A program made the translations under genes and the position numbers. 64,000 nt of DNA, from NCBI GenBank assembly GCA_947650285.1, contig CANTFL010000310.1, forward strand, positions 1 to 64,000, written 5' to 3'. The notes under the pieces were generated by a model. It was not told the DNA's origin, ran no database searches, and was given only the letters and a program-made list of their open reading frames with translations. Source of the stretch: Hyaloperonospora brassicae (lineage: Eukaryota > Oomycota > Peronosporomycetes > Peronosporales > Peronosporaceae). Positions 33,301 through 43,559 of this stretch are shown here, piece by piece. The stretch's first letter is position 1; every line of letters begins with the position of its first letter.

Positions 33301-34660
33301 ATGGCGAGGTGGCTATCTTTCTTCGCGGAGTATCACTTCTCCGTGGAATACAAACCAGGACGACTTAACGTCGTTGCTGATGCGCTATCACTTCGGCCCG
33401 ATTTCGAGGCAACGACCCGAGTCAACAGTGAGGCCTTGCCCACTTTTGCGGCACTGTCAGTCAGTGTGCCGTCGTCGCATTTACTCGATGACGTGCGGAA
33501 GGCATACGCAGGAGAAACGAATCTCCTTCGTTTGATTAGTCACCTTGCGATGCGAACCCATCCCGGAAATCCTTGTCGGATTTGCCGGCCTTGTACCGTT
33601 CCTCTGTGGATCGGTACACTACTCGCAATGGCCTGCTGTACTATACAGCAGTTGCCGACGACACGCCTCGTGTCGTCGTTCCCGATCATGATGAATTGCG
33701 ATTACGCATCATATTCGAGTGTCACGATGCGCCCTCAGGCGGTCATCGTGGCCGAGAAAAGACTAACCTTACGGTAAGTCGTGACTATGACTGGCCCCGC
33801 CAGTATCAGTTTGTCTGCAAGTACATATCGTGCTTGCGAGGTTTGTCAACGGGTGAAGCCCAGTCCTTCATTCCGTGCGCCACTACAACCTCTGCCAGTT
33901 CCGGCGGAGTGTCGGGAGTCCGTGTCCATGGACTTCGTCTTCGGTTTTCCCGAAGACACTAACAAGAATAATGGTATTCTTGTGTTTGTTGACCGATTCA
34001 GCAAGATGGTCCATCTTGCTGCAGTCCCAGAATCGATCAAGGCATACAGGCTGTGCGCGTGTCTTCCTCGACACTGTGTTTCGACTCCACGGTTTACCCC
34101 GTGAACTCGTATCCGACCGTGACCCTTGGTTCACGGCGGCGTTTTGGCAATCCGCGTTCCGCACATTGGGAACACGGCTGAAGATGTCAAGCGTCTGACC
34201 TATCCTGAAATAGATGGTCGGACAGAACGAGCGACCCGTGTCCTCGAAGAGATTATTCGTGGATACGTCCACTCCTTTTCACATTGGAGTGAGTTCCTAC
34301 CGATGGTTGAGTTTGCCATCAACAACTCCGTGCTTGCGTCCACGACGCACACACCTATCTACGTGAATAGCTTACGCCACCCACGTATTCCCGCCCTCAT
34401 ACAGTGTGACTTTTGAATTAAGGGGTGGAGGGATTCGCTCGAGCAAAAACCGTTTTGGCGCTTGTTCATCACGTATCACCGCTTACGCCGATACGTTTGA
34501 TGCCGATGTCGACGTTGTCGACATCGATGAAGAAATCGACCGCAGCAGTAGCGATGACTCTACTACTACATCAGACAATGATGACGATGCTGGAATATCA
34601 GTATCGTCCACGACCATGCCAGAGAGGAAGAGGACACCCTCGTTGAAGAAGAGAACGATC
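33301..34660 (+). pseudogene. pol: Integrase, copy F
   Basis: The domain is spread over at least four frames. HHCC: ECHDAPSGGHRGRE and, after a shift, CEVCQRVKP. Core: SMDFVFGFPED (Asp), ELVSDRDPWFTA (Asp), then a damaged PEIDGRTERATRVLEE holding the Glu. An acidic linker with repeated Asp codons (34480-34600) follows. All three catalytic acids are still encoded, but the reading frame is not continuous. Confidence 0.85.
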
Positions 34661-34773
34661 TCTTAGAAGTGCGCACAAAGCGCACTGAAAGACACAAGAA
34701 CGAGTCAGCAGAGAACTTCCTGCTGACTTGAGAGTCGGTAGTCCGCTTTTTATAGGACTCCATCGCAAATGCG

Positions 34774-35034
34774 GTGGACCGCCAGAAACGGAATGCATAC
34801 AAGAATGGAAGAGCAAATATTCTTTCATTTAAGGTTAATGACCTAGTACTACTGTCTACGGTAACCTTACCTGGACATGTAGTCACTTGTTTCGTCAGTA
34901 GTAAACTACTGCCGAAATGCATTGGGCCATTTCGTGTGGTGCAACACAAGGACAATGCATACACGATCGAGTTGCCTCGCAGGATGCGCACCCATCCTAC
35001 GTTCTATGTTGGTCGTCTCCGCCCGTACTACTAG
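34774..35034 (+). pseudogene. pol: Integrase C-terminal GPF module, copy F
   Basis: The frame reads AVDRQKRNAYKNGRANILSF, then KLLPKCIGPFRVVQHKD and ELPRRMRTHPTFYVGRLRPY, the GPY/F module, and ends at a TAG (35032-35034) where the minus-strand frame of D stays open. The antisense ORF (34997-35404) overlaps its end by 38 bases. Confidence 0.8.
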
Positions 35035-35404
35035 TACGAGGCCTCTTGCGAGAACGGAGACAGCTGGCACGCTCATGCATCCCCAACAGATTCTTGTGAT
35101 CACGGCTCAAAAACTCAAGTTGGCCCTTCAGCGACGCGGTCTCGCGACGAGCCGCTTTTAGCTCGTCGCACAAATGACGCCTCTCGCGTTCGCTCTTGAG
35201 CTGAGCGAACACGAAATCCGATCGTTCCTTCTCCCGATCGGCACGAAGACGTCGCACGTTCCACTGCAAGGCGTGCCGACGATCGTTTTCGTGATCGACG
35301 ATCTCTACCCTTAACTCGGTCAGGTAACGCTCGTGGTTCATTAAAGTCGCGTGCAGGCCCGGCGGCTGAGCCGGACCTTGTCTTTCCACCGCCACCAGAA
35401 CCAT
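34997..35404 (-). CDS. Antisense coiled-coil ORF, copy F
   Basis: An intact 135-codon frame opposite gag-pol. Met-22 (MNHERYLTELRVEI) aligns with a Met in copy D, so translation may start there. A long charged segment with heptad-like spacing (residues about 25-110) ends in a basic patch (LRSRKRPRTSSTGG) matching LYRKKRARTDSTSG of D, possibly a nuclear signal. It lies opposite the pol linker with first codon positions facing each other. I do not recognise the family. Conservation in three lineages argues against a chance frame. Confidence 0.6.
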   Translation of the reverse strand: MVLVAVERQGPAQPPGLHATLMNHERYLTELRVEIVDHENDRRHALQWNVRRLRADREKERSDFVFAQLKSERERRHLCDELKAARRETASLKGQLEFLSRDHKNLLGMHERASCLRSRKRPRTSSTGGDDQHRT

Positions 35405-35610
35405 TGGTGGATTCCCACGGTGGTCAACGCTTTCTTGTGGAGCTTATCTTCAACCACCGTGGCGATTCAGAATCAAGGACGAGTTACCTTGTCCGGTGGC
35501 GTGGGTACCCACCTTCCTCTGGCAGCTGAGAAACCAGGTTCCCAGCTGATGGCCGATGTTGAAGGTCTCGTCCACCAGTATGACAAGACCCATCCGATGG
35601 GTCCTCGGGC
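35345..35610 (+). pseudogene. pol: Chromodomain, copy F
   Basis: In the frame following FPPPPEPLVDSHGGQRF the sequence reads LVELIFNHRG, SRTSYLVRWRGYPPSS, then a stop and a frame change before ADVEGLVHQYDKTHP. This is the chromodomain that ends chromovirus polyproteins. It lies between the two antisense ORF segments. Confidence 0.8.
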
Positions 35611-35741
35611 TTATCGGTAAACACGCGCTTTTGGCGCTTGTTCACGGATCGCAAGCTTGCAATCGCGTCCCGCATCTCAGCCGAGGTATGTGCCCTTCCT
35701 CAGGGCGAACTTAGGGAATACATGTCCCTATGTGCACGTTG

Positions 35742-36002
35742 CTAGTTGTCGGCACAGCTCGCACAAGGATCACCCCAAGTGAGGCAAGGAATTTCTTCCT
35801 CACTTGACAAACAATGAAACCGGTACCTTTCACCGGTTGGCGTTCGCTTTTCGAACCTGAGGCGTATCGCCTCAATTTTCTTGAGCCACCCTTCTCGTCC
35901 AAAATTCTTGACATGTTGGACGAACGCGTTCCACGCTGCCAAAAGCGATGTTCTTGTCATGCTTTTGGTTGCCATTATACCATCGATGCCTAAGGAAGAC
36001 AT
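35742..36002 (-). CDS. Antisense Cys-cluster ORF, copy F
   Basis: An open frame of 86 codons opposite gag-pol. It reads AAWNAFVQHVKNFGREGW, then LRFEKRTPTGERYRFHCLSS, then EEIPCLTWGDPCASCADN and a stop. D encodes FEPKSPTGARYILHRLS and PCLSCGEKCLSCVDN in the same order; A and C encode PCLLSGEKCKNCADN. The invariant part is PCL-x-x-G-x-x-C-x2-C-x-DN, a possible metal-binding knuckle. No known family is recognised; a nucleic-acid-binding role is only a guess. Confidence 0.6.
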   Translation of the reverse strand: MSSLGIDGIMATKSMTRTSLLAAWNAFVQHVKNFGREGWLKKIEAIRLRFEKRTPTGERYRFHCLSSEEEIPCLTWGDPCASCADN

Positions 36003-36662
36003 CGAGATCGAAGTCTATCTTCAGTGCGGAAGTTACTCGAGCTGGACCTTAAGCCATGAAGCTCAGTTGCATCGAATAAAGGAATTCGATGGTGTTGGCT
36101 TGTCTCGCGAGACAAGCCATTGATGAGCTGCTCAGACAAGCGCCACGGCTTCAGCTTATCACGCTTACAAGTAATACCTATTTGGGCACCACGGCTTACA
36201 GAATGTCGATGGCGCGAGCCATCGTCATCACGCTCTTGTGGGGGTGCACGAGTTGATACTGGTGAGGCATAGTATTCCTTACCATAGAGTTCATCATCAC
36301 TGCCGAACAGACTGTGATGCATTTCACAAATCCGCTCGTTCGACAGTGCTCTTGACGAACAATGAGGCACCGCCGGTGATCGGGATGCCTCTGGAACGTT
36401 GCGCGGATCAGGCACGTGCTGACTCGCCAGAATTGATGACCTCATTGACACGGTCATCATGTGCACGTGGCGCAATACCGCGTGCGTCTGCAGCACCTTC
36501 TGCTGCAGACGGAGAACAAGCAGCAGACGAAGAAGCGTCTGCCGCAGAGGCGGGCGAAGCAACAGGCTGTGTGGTCTTTGAATCACCTCGCATATACATG
36601 TTAACCATGCGAGGCAAGGTCAGGCGTAAATAAGTCTGACCCAATAAGTGCTCGCTGTCCAA
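35990..36662 (-). pseudogene. Antisense ORF N-terminal region, copy F
   Basis: Two overlapping frames: 36408-36662 (MDSEHLLGQTYL, then an Ala/Ser-rich ASAADASSSAACSPSAAEGA) and 35990-36586 (containing MHHSLFGSDDELYGKEYYAS and RDDDGSRHRHSVSRG). D and the 15.3-kb fragment encode matching segments in the same order, so a frameshift probably joined them. The start is about 70 bases inside the 3' LTR. Confidence 0.45.
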
Positions 36663-36717
36663 CTGGTGTCCAACGGGTGGCCACCAAGTTTTCGATATTC
36701 ACACGGTGACTATCAGA

Positions 36718-36731
36718 TAAGGGAGGGCTGA
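36718..36731 (+). other. Polypurine tract of F
   Basis: TAAGGGAGGGCTGA directly precedes the 3' LTR. It is the plus-strand DNA primer site in LTR retrotransposons. Confidence 0.75.
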
Positions 36732-37176
36732 TGTAACGGGGTAGCCCGTTACATGAGATTGTCATTCAAACAATTTGGACAATAAAGAATATTACGTTGA
36801 ATATTCTCTTAACAATATCACCAAGTGTGGTGATATTGTTGGGATGACCGAAGGGTCTACTCATTGGTTGATATCGTGGTGATATCAACCCACCAATCGC
36901 TGCTAGACGCGCGCAATGGGTGGTTAGTAGACGTCATCATGCATTCAGTTACATTAATATAATCAAGTCAGGACAACAGAGATTCAAGAAGTTATAGGAC
37001 TTGATTATATTAATACAGTTTTACTTTTACCAAGAGACTAGTATGACTACTTAGTCTCCTTTCCTTCCTCTGTGGTTTTCCTTAAAACACCTAGCACGTC
37101 ACTTTCGACCACTGTGGTCAGTGGGAGTATACTCCGTACTGGTCAACCAGTACGTAGTCAACAGTGCCCCGTTACA
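36732..37176 (+). repeat. 3' LTR of F
   Basis: It begins with a 22-nt palindrome (TGTAACGGG, loop GTAG, CCCGTTACA) and ends GCCCCGTTACA, so the terminal nonamer occurs three times. It is followed by ACAGG, the target duplication. Confidence 0.92.
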
Positions 37177-37189
37177 ACAGGAGGATGTT

Positions 37190-39180
37190 GGGGTATAGTC
37201 ACCAATCGAAATTTTGAGACGTGGATTGGTGACCACCCAGTTGAGACGTCAGTTACTGGCGGAAATTGAAACCAAGTGATCTAGCGATCCAATAGGAGAT
37301 GAAAGATGACCCCAACGGATATCAGCGATCCGGTCCAACTGTCTCTATTATGATGGACATGGAACGAACTGAGACGGGGCGTAGGAAGGGATGATTTCCA
37401 TGGAGCAATCTGAGACGAGTCGCAGATATAGACGATGTCCACAGTGTGATCTAGAACAAGAAAAGGGATGTAGGCAAGCTATCCGCTTGACGGTTGGTCA
37501 AGGACAAAAATGTAAATGTTGAAGCAGGTGAAGACTGGTAACAAATTTACACGCGAAGGTTTTTCGATTTACGGACATGTGAAACGTCATATTGACCGGT
37601 ATCGGCAACGATCGTGAAGATTGTGGCAGAACTACTCTGGAAAGGTGCATGTGAGACCAGGTGGTGCGGAGTGATTCTGTGACAAAGGTTCAACATCCTG
37701 CAGGTCGTGATACTTTTTACCGGTCCCACAATGGGAGTACTTATTTTAGTTAGTTATAACCCGATCTGGAAGTGTGAATACCTATGGGAGTCCAGGGAGC
37801 TATATCAAGACGTGTGGAGGTCTCGTTGATCAGATAACCATGAAAGATGATACTGAAGCACGTAAAATGAATAGAAGGATATCTATTGCTGAATTGTACC
37901 GTGTTGATTCTCGACAATCTCGAATTGAGTATCTGATCGGTCGAGTTTCCTCATGATTATGGATATATCGCTGATGAGACTCCTGAAGCATGAGGAATAT
38001 ACTTAATAGATGTCCCTGAGTGATGTCTTAAAAGTTCAGACTAGAAGGGCTAGTGGAATCTGGTTTAATTGACGTCAAAAAATGATTTTGGACACATTTG
38101 GCATTTTTGGTCATTTATTGGGAGCTTTAGCGCGAAGAATGGGTATTTGGTACTATAATTTGGGATTTGGGTTATTTTGGTGTTCTAAGTACGATACATG
38201 GAATACTGGCGCTATCATTGAAGTACAGGTCACGAAATTTCGACGCGTGTTCAAGGGGACGATCCGGCTAAAGGGTAAATCCAGTTTGGAGAACGACCTA
38301 CGGTTATGAATAGGTGTAAAGATAGATTGGCTAGTAATTTGATTGGCTAATGAACGGACTTCAACTCTACTCTTTCTGATCACGACGCGCGTTCCCCCTA
38401 TTTTCCGGGCAAGATTTCTTTGGCTTCCCCGACGGCTCCTCGCACGCGTGTTTCAAGGAAATTGAATACTGATCTTGGATTGCTGGCCAAGATCGAGAAG
38501 CGCGAGCCCGGAGATTTGGTCCGGATCGATCAAGCACTCACACTCAGCTCAATTGCTAGGGTAGCAGCAATAACGTCAAAGGACTGGATACAAGATCGCG
38601 AGACGGCTCAAGTACTTAGAAGATCTGGACAAGGAGTTCAAGACAAGACCGAGCAAGATCGAAGAGATCTACAGGATCGATCGGCACGTTTCATTTTGGC
38701 GAAACGGGAAAGCTATCTGGCCCAAGCTGCACACTTCCGACAAGATCGACCGATCCTAAGACCATATCGGACCGATCCCGAGGCAAGATTGACGCAATAC
38801 TATTATTTGATGAGTGAAGATTTCCGCACAGCGAAGACCCCAATACCGGAGACAAATAGAGATTGGTGCGATCCAAGATCAAGATCGCGACATCTCCAAA
38901 TAGTGATCGTCGCGACTCAAGACCAATATCGCAGAACTCCAGCTCGTGGTGTGAAAATGTCCGCACCGAAAGCGAACTCTCAACCCCAACTTCTCAGCGA
39001 GATCGACATCCTCCAAGGCCATTACGAAGAGCTCGAGCCAGCCCAACCGACGGGTACGCAAAGTGAGCACGAGGCCATACAACAAGGTACGGATCGTAGT
39101 ACCCCCTCCGTGAGTCAGCAAGTCTAGGAAGCGGAAGATCGACCCTCATATCTGCGAATTGGTAAGATCGACGTCATCAG
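37190..39180 (+). mobile_element. Family X 5' fragment fused to copy C
   Basis: Gap-free against B (offset exactly 21243) from the X start to about 39178, where it joins family Y. It contains the intact 235-codon Gag-like frame at 38420-39127. The first 30 bases at 37194-37225 differ from A and B more than the rest does. Confidence 0.8.
38420..39127 (+). CDS. Family X Gag N-terminal fragment (copy at C)
   Basis: The 235-codon frame has the same start (TTG) and stop as 6859-7566, differing at few residues (for example LAQAAHF for LAQAPHF). The junction with Y lies some 50 bases beyond the stop. See that entry for composition. Confidence 0.5.
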   Translation: MASPTAPRTRVSRKLNTDLGLLAKIEKREPGDLVRIDQALTLSSIARVAAITSKDWIQDRETAQVLRRSGQGVQDKTEQDRRDLQDRSARFILAKRESYLAQAAHFRQDRPILRPYRTDPEARLTQYYYLMSEDFRTAKTPIPETNRDWCDPRSRSRHLQIVIVATQDQYRRTPARGVKMSAPKANSQPQLLSEIDILQGHYEELEPAQPTGTQSEHEAIQQGTDRSTPSVSQQV

Positions 39181-39265
39181 AGGTCTTTTACGAATTTTTA
39201 CTTTTCGATTCGTCAACACTTCATGCTATTGGTGTCAAATCAAACGATCATTAATTGAAACATGA

Positions 39266-39656
39266 AAATCGCATTAATTGTTTTCAGACGTCCAATGTAC
39301 CATGGCAACCGCAACGGAGACGAAGTTTCTTTCGTACATGCGTGGAATACCTTCGTCGCCAACAATCAAAAATGTTGGCCGGGATCCTTGTCTGGGAAAT
39401 TTTTTGGAGTTCGCAATAAGTTTGAACAGTAGCTGTAGCTCGCAATAACTTTGAATGGAAGCCGCCGACCAGTTCTGAAGTTAGATTGAAATGGGTTGCT
39501 CTAGAGATAGGCTTACCGTGCCTCTTATCGGGAGAAAAATGTAAAAATTGTGCTGACAACCCTGTTCGTACCCCTTAAGAGACCTTACTCCCTAATTCGG
39601 CCTATTGAAAGGCGCGCATTTCTTCTGAGATGTACACAAGGATTAAGGCTTTTTGA
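39266..39656 (+). pseudogene. Antisense Cys-cluster domain remnant, copy C
   Basis: The plus strand (opposite gag-pol) encodes SFVHAWNTFVANNQKCW, then in another frame PCLLSGEKCKNCADNPVRTP with Cys codons at 39519, 39540 and 39549. After a stop, ARISSEM aligns with ASISSEM of D and AHTSAEM of F. It is the inverted counterpart of 6330-6720. Confidence 0.5.
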
Positions 39657-39695
39657 TTCCTTGAAGAAAGCCCCGGAAGCTCGCTCGAGACTCAT

Positions 39696-39924
39696 AGTTT
39701 GATGATGGAGGGCCCCTCGATTCGCAAACTGTTTGTCTCGGTGTTTTGCCCGTCGATAACGGGGACATCGATCATCAGCTGAGAGCGAGGTTCTCATCTG
39801 CTCCACGAGGTTATATACCCCCCCCACTGGTCGAGATAACTCGTGCTCGATTTTAGATCGTTTCGGTGTTTTAAGATAAACCCCACCAGAAGCCGTTTAC
39901 CACCGCTTCGGTACATTAAAAGAT
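39696..39924 (-). pseudogene. pol: Chromodomain remnant, copy C
   Basis: The inverted counterpart of 6062-6290, with the same stop after the WWGYITSW segment. Confidence 0.55.
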
Positions 39925-40162
39925 GAGGACAAGAAAAAAAACCTATTTCGAGTCGTTCGACTCACCATCTCGATTAACACGAGATGAATCGCGCAATCGC
40001 TGGATTGCGCTAGAAACTAAAGCAAGCGAGGCACAGACGCTATACTCTGACCAATTAGGTGCGAAGCTTCTCAAGGAACAGATGGATGATTTTGCGAAGG
40101 ATCGCGCCGATTACACCGTTGCACAGCTCCAGGTCGAACGGGATATCCTTTACCGGTTTTAA
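39923..40162 (+). CDS. Antisense coiled-coil ORF, copy C
   Basis: 79 codons, same extent as the copy A ORF at 5824-6063 with two residue changes (ADFAKDRADF to DDFAKDRADY). Open in both inverted copies although gag-pol is broken in both; since the duplication is recent, this alone is weak evidence for selection. Confidence 0.5.
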   Translation: MRTRKKTYFESFDSPSRLTRDESRNRWIALETKASEAQTLYSDQLGAKLLKEQMDDFAKDRADYTVAQLQVERDILYRF

Positions 40163-40534
40163 GAGCTGGCGGTAGCTCGGAGAGATATCTCTCGACCGCG
40201 TGGACAGGTCTCTACGCATCCCAACTGGTAGCCTGGAGCGCTAGCGCGAGAACCTGATGGAGTTTCGTAGATGTGCGGGTTATCTTCACCGTTAGAAGAG
40301 ACATCGCCCTGACAGTATGGGCGGAGACTCCTTGCGTAAACATGGGATGTGGTCGCATCCTACATGGCAGCTTAATTGCGCGAGCGTTCGCTTGTTGGAG
40401 TAGCACACGAAAGGGTACAATGCACTTGGGAAGTAGTCTCCTGCCCCCTCCCGTTAGTCACTGTTTGTCTGGGCATATTTACTGTTAATTGTAGGTATGA
40501 ATAACCTCTAAAAAATGAAAGAACAGTTGATCTT

Positions 40535-41795
40535 CTATTCTTGCCAGCGTTCCGTTTCTACCAGTTCACGACGCGCACGATGAAATCCTGCACGAAGCGG
40601 ATCACTGCTTCGCATGCCAGCTGAAACCTTTCTGCTTAAAGAGGAATCGTTTTGTTTGTTTAGCCTTTTGCGTACTGCATTAAGCGTCGTCTCCTCTGTC
40701 TGTTCATCAGCGAAGGTATCATCGTCCACGCTGAAATAGTCGTTTGTGATGATGTAAACACCAGCATCGTCATCGTCGTCTGACTCAATATAAGCGTCAT
40801 CACTATTATTGGGATGAGCTCCATCTTCGATGTCGACCTGATCGACATAAGCATCATACGTGACAACGTTAGTGTCAACATGGGATGATAAAGAGCCAAA
40901 ACGGGTTTTGACCGTGCGAATCCCTCACTCTTATCCACGATTTACACTCTAAAGGGTGGGTAGACGTGAGAGGTGTCAACATTTCACGAAGAACGGTGTC
41001 CTGGGTCAAATGATGGATTGAACTATTGATGGCGAATTTTAATATCGGGACAAAACTCGCTCCAGATAGAGAATGTGTGGACATGGCCTCGAATAATCTC
41101 TTCGAGAACACGGTTTGCACGCTATGTCTGACCATTCGTTTCAGGCTTCCAGGTGTTGACATCTTAAACCCTTTTGAAGAGATTGGAACACGACTTACCA
41201 AAAGTCCGCCGTGAAATGAGGGTCACGGTCAAACACGAGATCACGGGCAACCGTGAAGTCAGAATCGTGTCGATAAAGACACGATCACAGCCTTGTGCTT
41301 GAAGGACTCGGGTACTGCAATTAGAAGCACTATCTTGCTGAACCGGTCAAACATCACAATATAATTATGATTCTTGTGGTCATTGTCAGGAAAAACGAAG
41401 ACGAAGTCCATGATAACGGGCTCTCATCACTCTACCAGAACATGTAGAGGTTGTACGGGTTCTGGGGAGAACGACTAGGCTTCACCCGTTGACAAATTTC
41501 GCGATCACAAATGTACTCGCGCACAAATTCATACTGACAGAACCAGTTAAAGTCATGACTACACCTAAAGTAAGGCTTTTCTTTACCTCGATGAAGGCCT
41601 GTTGGGGCATCGTGACACTCATACATGATGCGCAAGCGCAGATTTTTAGGAGCGGGATCGACGACACAAAAAGTGTCGCCCACAACGGCTGTTTAGTACA
41701 GCAATCGGTTGCGAGTCGTGTACCGATCCAAAGAGGAACGGTACAGATCCGGCAAATCCGACAAGGACTTCCGGGACGGGTACGCAAGATGACCC
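40535..41795 (-). pseudogene. pol: Integrase, copy C
   Basis: The mirror of 4189-5451. The HHCC segment (MYECHDAPTGLHRGKEKPY) again has the penultimate Cys changed, and the core shows the same stops and frameshifts. The only gap I see is one C fewer near 41463. Confidence 0.75.
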
Positions 41796-41796
41796 A

Positions 41797-42345
41797 TCAA
41801 ACAAGGATATTCGTGTCTCCTGCGTATGCTTTCCGCACGTCGTCGATTAAACTTGACAATGGAACACTGACCGTAAGTGTCGAAACAGTGGGATTTTCCT
41901 CACTGTTGAAGTGCGCGCCCGGATCAAAATCGGGCCGACGCGATAACGCATCAGCGACGAAGTTCGGTCGCTCTGGTTTATTTTTCACGGAGAAGTTGTA
42001 CTTTGCGAAGATAGACAGACATATCGACATCCTTTGCGAGAGGTGTGGACTGTTTACGGCTGTGCGTAGTGACGCATGGTCCGTATCGACGATCAACGGT
42101 CTATCTCCCAAGAGATAGATCCGAGACTTTGCCAAATCATATATCATGGCGAGGAGTTCCCTGTCATGCAATGAATAATTACGCTCAGATGCTTGCAGCT
42201 GACGCGATTGATAAAAGACGACGCGCCCTGCGCCGTCTGTGTCGTATTGCATCAACGCACAGCCGATCACAAAATCGCTGGCGTCGCAGACTACATGAAA
42301 CGGTCTGTCTTGATCTGCAATCGCTAGTATGGGCGATTGCATCAA
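41797..42345 (-). pseudogene. pol: RNase H, copy C
   Basis: A 182-codon frame with CDASDFVIGCALMQ, HDRELLAM and DTDHASLRT, so the acidic triad is kept. The C-terminal part (RMSICLSIFAKYNFS) matches A, the N-terminal part matches D. The switch lies near 42041. Confidence 0.85.
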
Positions 42346-42453
42346 GCTCTGCTTGATACTTTCAAAGGAGCGCTGGCAGTCAGCGCTTCATGACCACTTT
42401 ACATTTTGATTTTGTAACCGAAAAAGATGCACAGTCATCTCGGCGTAGTTGCG

Positions 42454-43542
42454 CTAGTACTTGTGCAAGTACGCCGCTAGCCCAAGGAACTTTCGAAGTC
42501 CCTTGACATCGACTGGTACTGGCCAGCCGATAATCGCCTTGATTTGTTCGGGATCAGGGCGTACACCGTGTTTACCCACTATGCAACCAAGAAGTGGTAT
42601 TTTGCTTGCCGCGAATATACACTTCTTGAGGTTGGCATATAACTTATGTTTGCGCATAAGATAAAGTACCCGACGAACGTGTATTCTTTGAACCTCTACG
42701 TCCGTCTTTCCGTTCATAGACCGGATGCAGACGAACACATCGTCGAAGTAACTTGGTGCGACGTCTCGCACCGGTATCAACAGATATGTAACACATCTGT
42801 TGAAAGTAGCAGGGCATTACTCAGCCCTTGTGGCATCACTAGCCACTCCAACAGCATACCGATGGGGGTGCTTACAGCCGTGAACGGTATGTCCCGTTTA
42901 CGCATGAGGATCTGATAGAATCCATCCATCAGATCCATGGACGAAAAGATGGTACTCTTTGACATATTATCTGTGATTACGTCCTCCCTCGGCATCAATG
43001 TCTAAGCCGGTACCGTCGCAGCATTCAATTTGTTGAATGCGTGCACTATCCGCCACCCTCCTGTGGCCTTTCGCACACAGAAGGTCGGAGAGCTGTGAGG
43101 GGAAGTGGATTTCCTCACATGGCCCGCTGCTAAGCGTATCGGCAAAGAACTTGTCGATCGCTAGTACTTGTTCACGAGGCAGTGGCCACTGCTTCATGAC
43201 ACAATACTTCGAGCCCGGTTTGAGCTCGATCTCGTGTCGAGTGCCTTTGTACTTAGGCAACTCGCAAGGTACGGATTCAGGGAATACGTCCCTGAATTCG
43301 ATCAAATCCGTATACAAAGGATTTGCCTGAAGTGACTCCCGGGATTGAGACGTGTATCGCTCAATCCGAGACTTCTCATCGAGTACACTTTCGTCCATCG
43401 ATGAGCTGCTGAGAACCCGTTCGTTCTCAGCATATACTGTTGCCGACCGAATATCGGCCACATACTCATCCTCTGTGACGACTTTGTAGATTTGCTTGAC
43501 TTTGTCGCTACGCAAAATGCGTAAGAACCGTTTCGGATCCAA
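42454..43542 (-). pseudogene. pol: Reverse transcriptase, copy C
   Basis: Frames 43542-42967, 42998-42777 and 42780-42454 together cover the RT: GTRHEIELKPGSKY, SSMDLMDGFYQI and SYFDDVFVCI. The GGWR site is intact at about 43055 (GGGTGGCGG on the minus strand), unlike D, E and F, but a separate frameshift disrupts the preceding segment. A stop follows LAAYLHKY as in A. Confidence 0.88.
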
Positions 43543-43559
43543 CTATGGCATTTAAATGA

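Larger units (their letters stand above)
29465..37176 (+). mobile_element. Family Y Ty3/gypsy retrotransposon, complete copy F
   Basis: Two LTRs of about 445 bp (29465-29908 and 36732-37176) bound a 6.8-kb interior with a primer site, gag, pol, chromodomain and polypurine tract. The 5-bp sequence ACAGG directly flanks both ends (29460-29464 and 37177-37181), the target-site duplication expected of this integrase. The LTRs differ at roughly 20-30 positions by eye, so the insertion is not recent. All genes are broken. It landed in the edge of an X fragment (37190 onward). Confidence 0.92.

Noticed and set aside
36408..36633. Plus-strand frame 36238-36633 with an Ala/Glu-rich segment
   Set aside because: It is complementary to the Ala/Ser-rich antisense frame; only the antisense version has matching segments in D and the 15.3-kb fragment.
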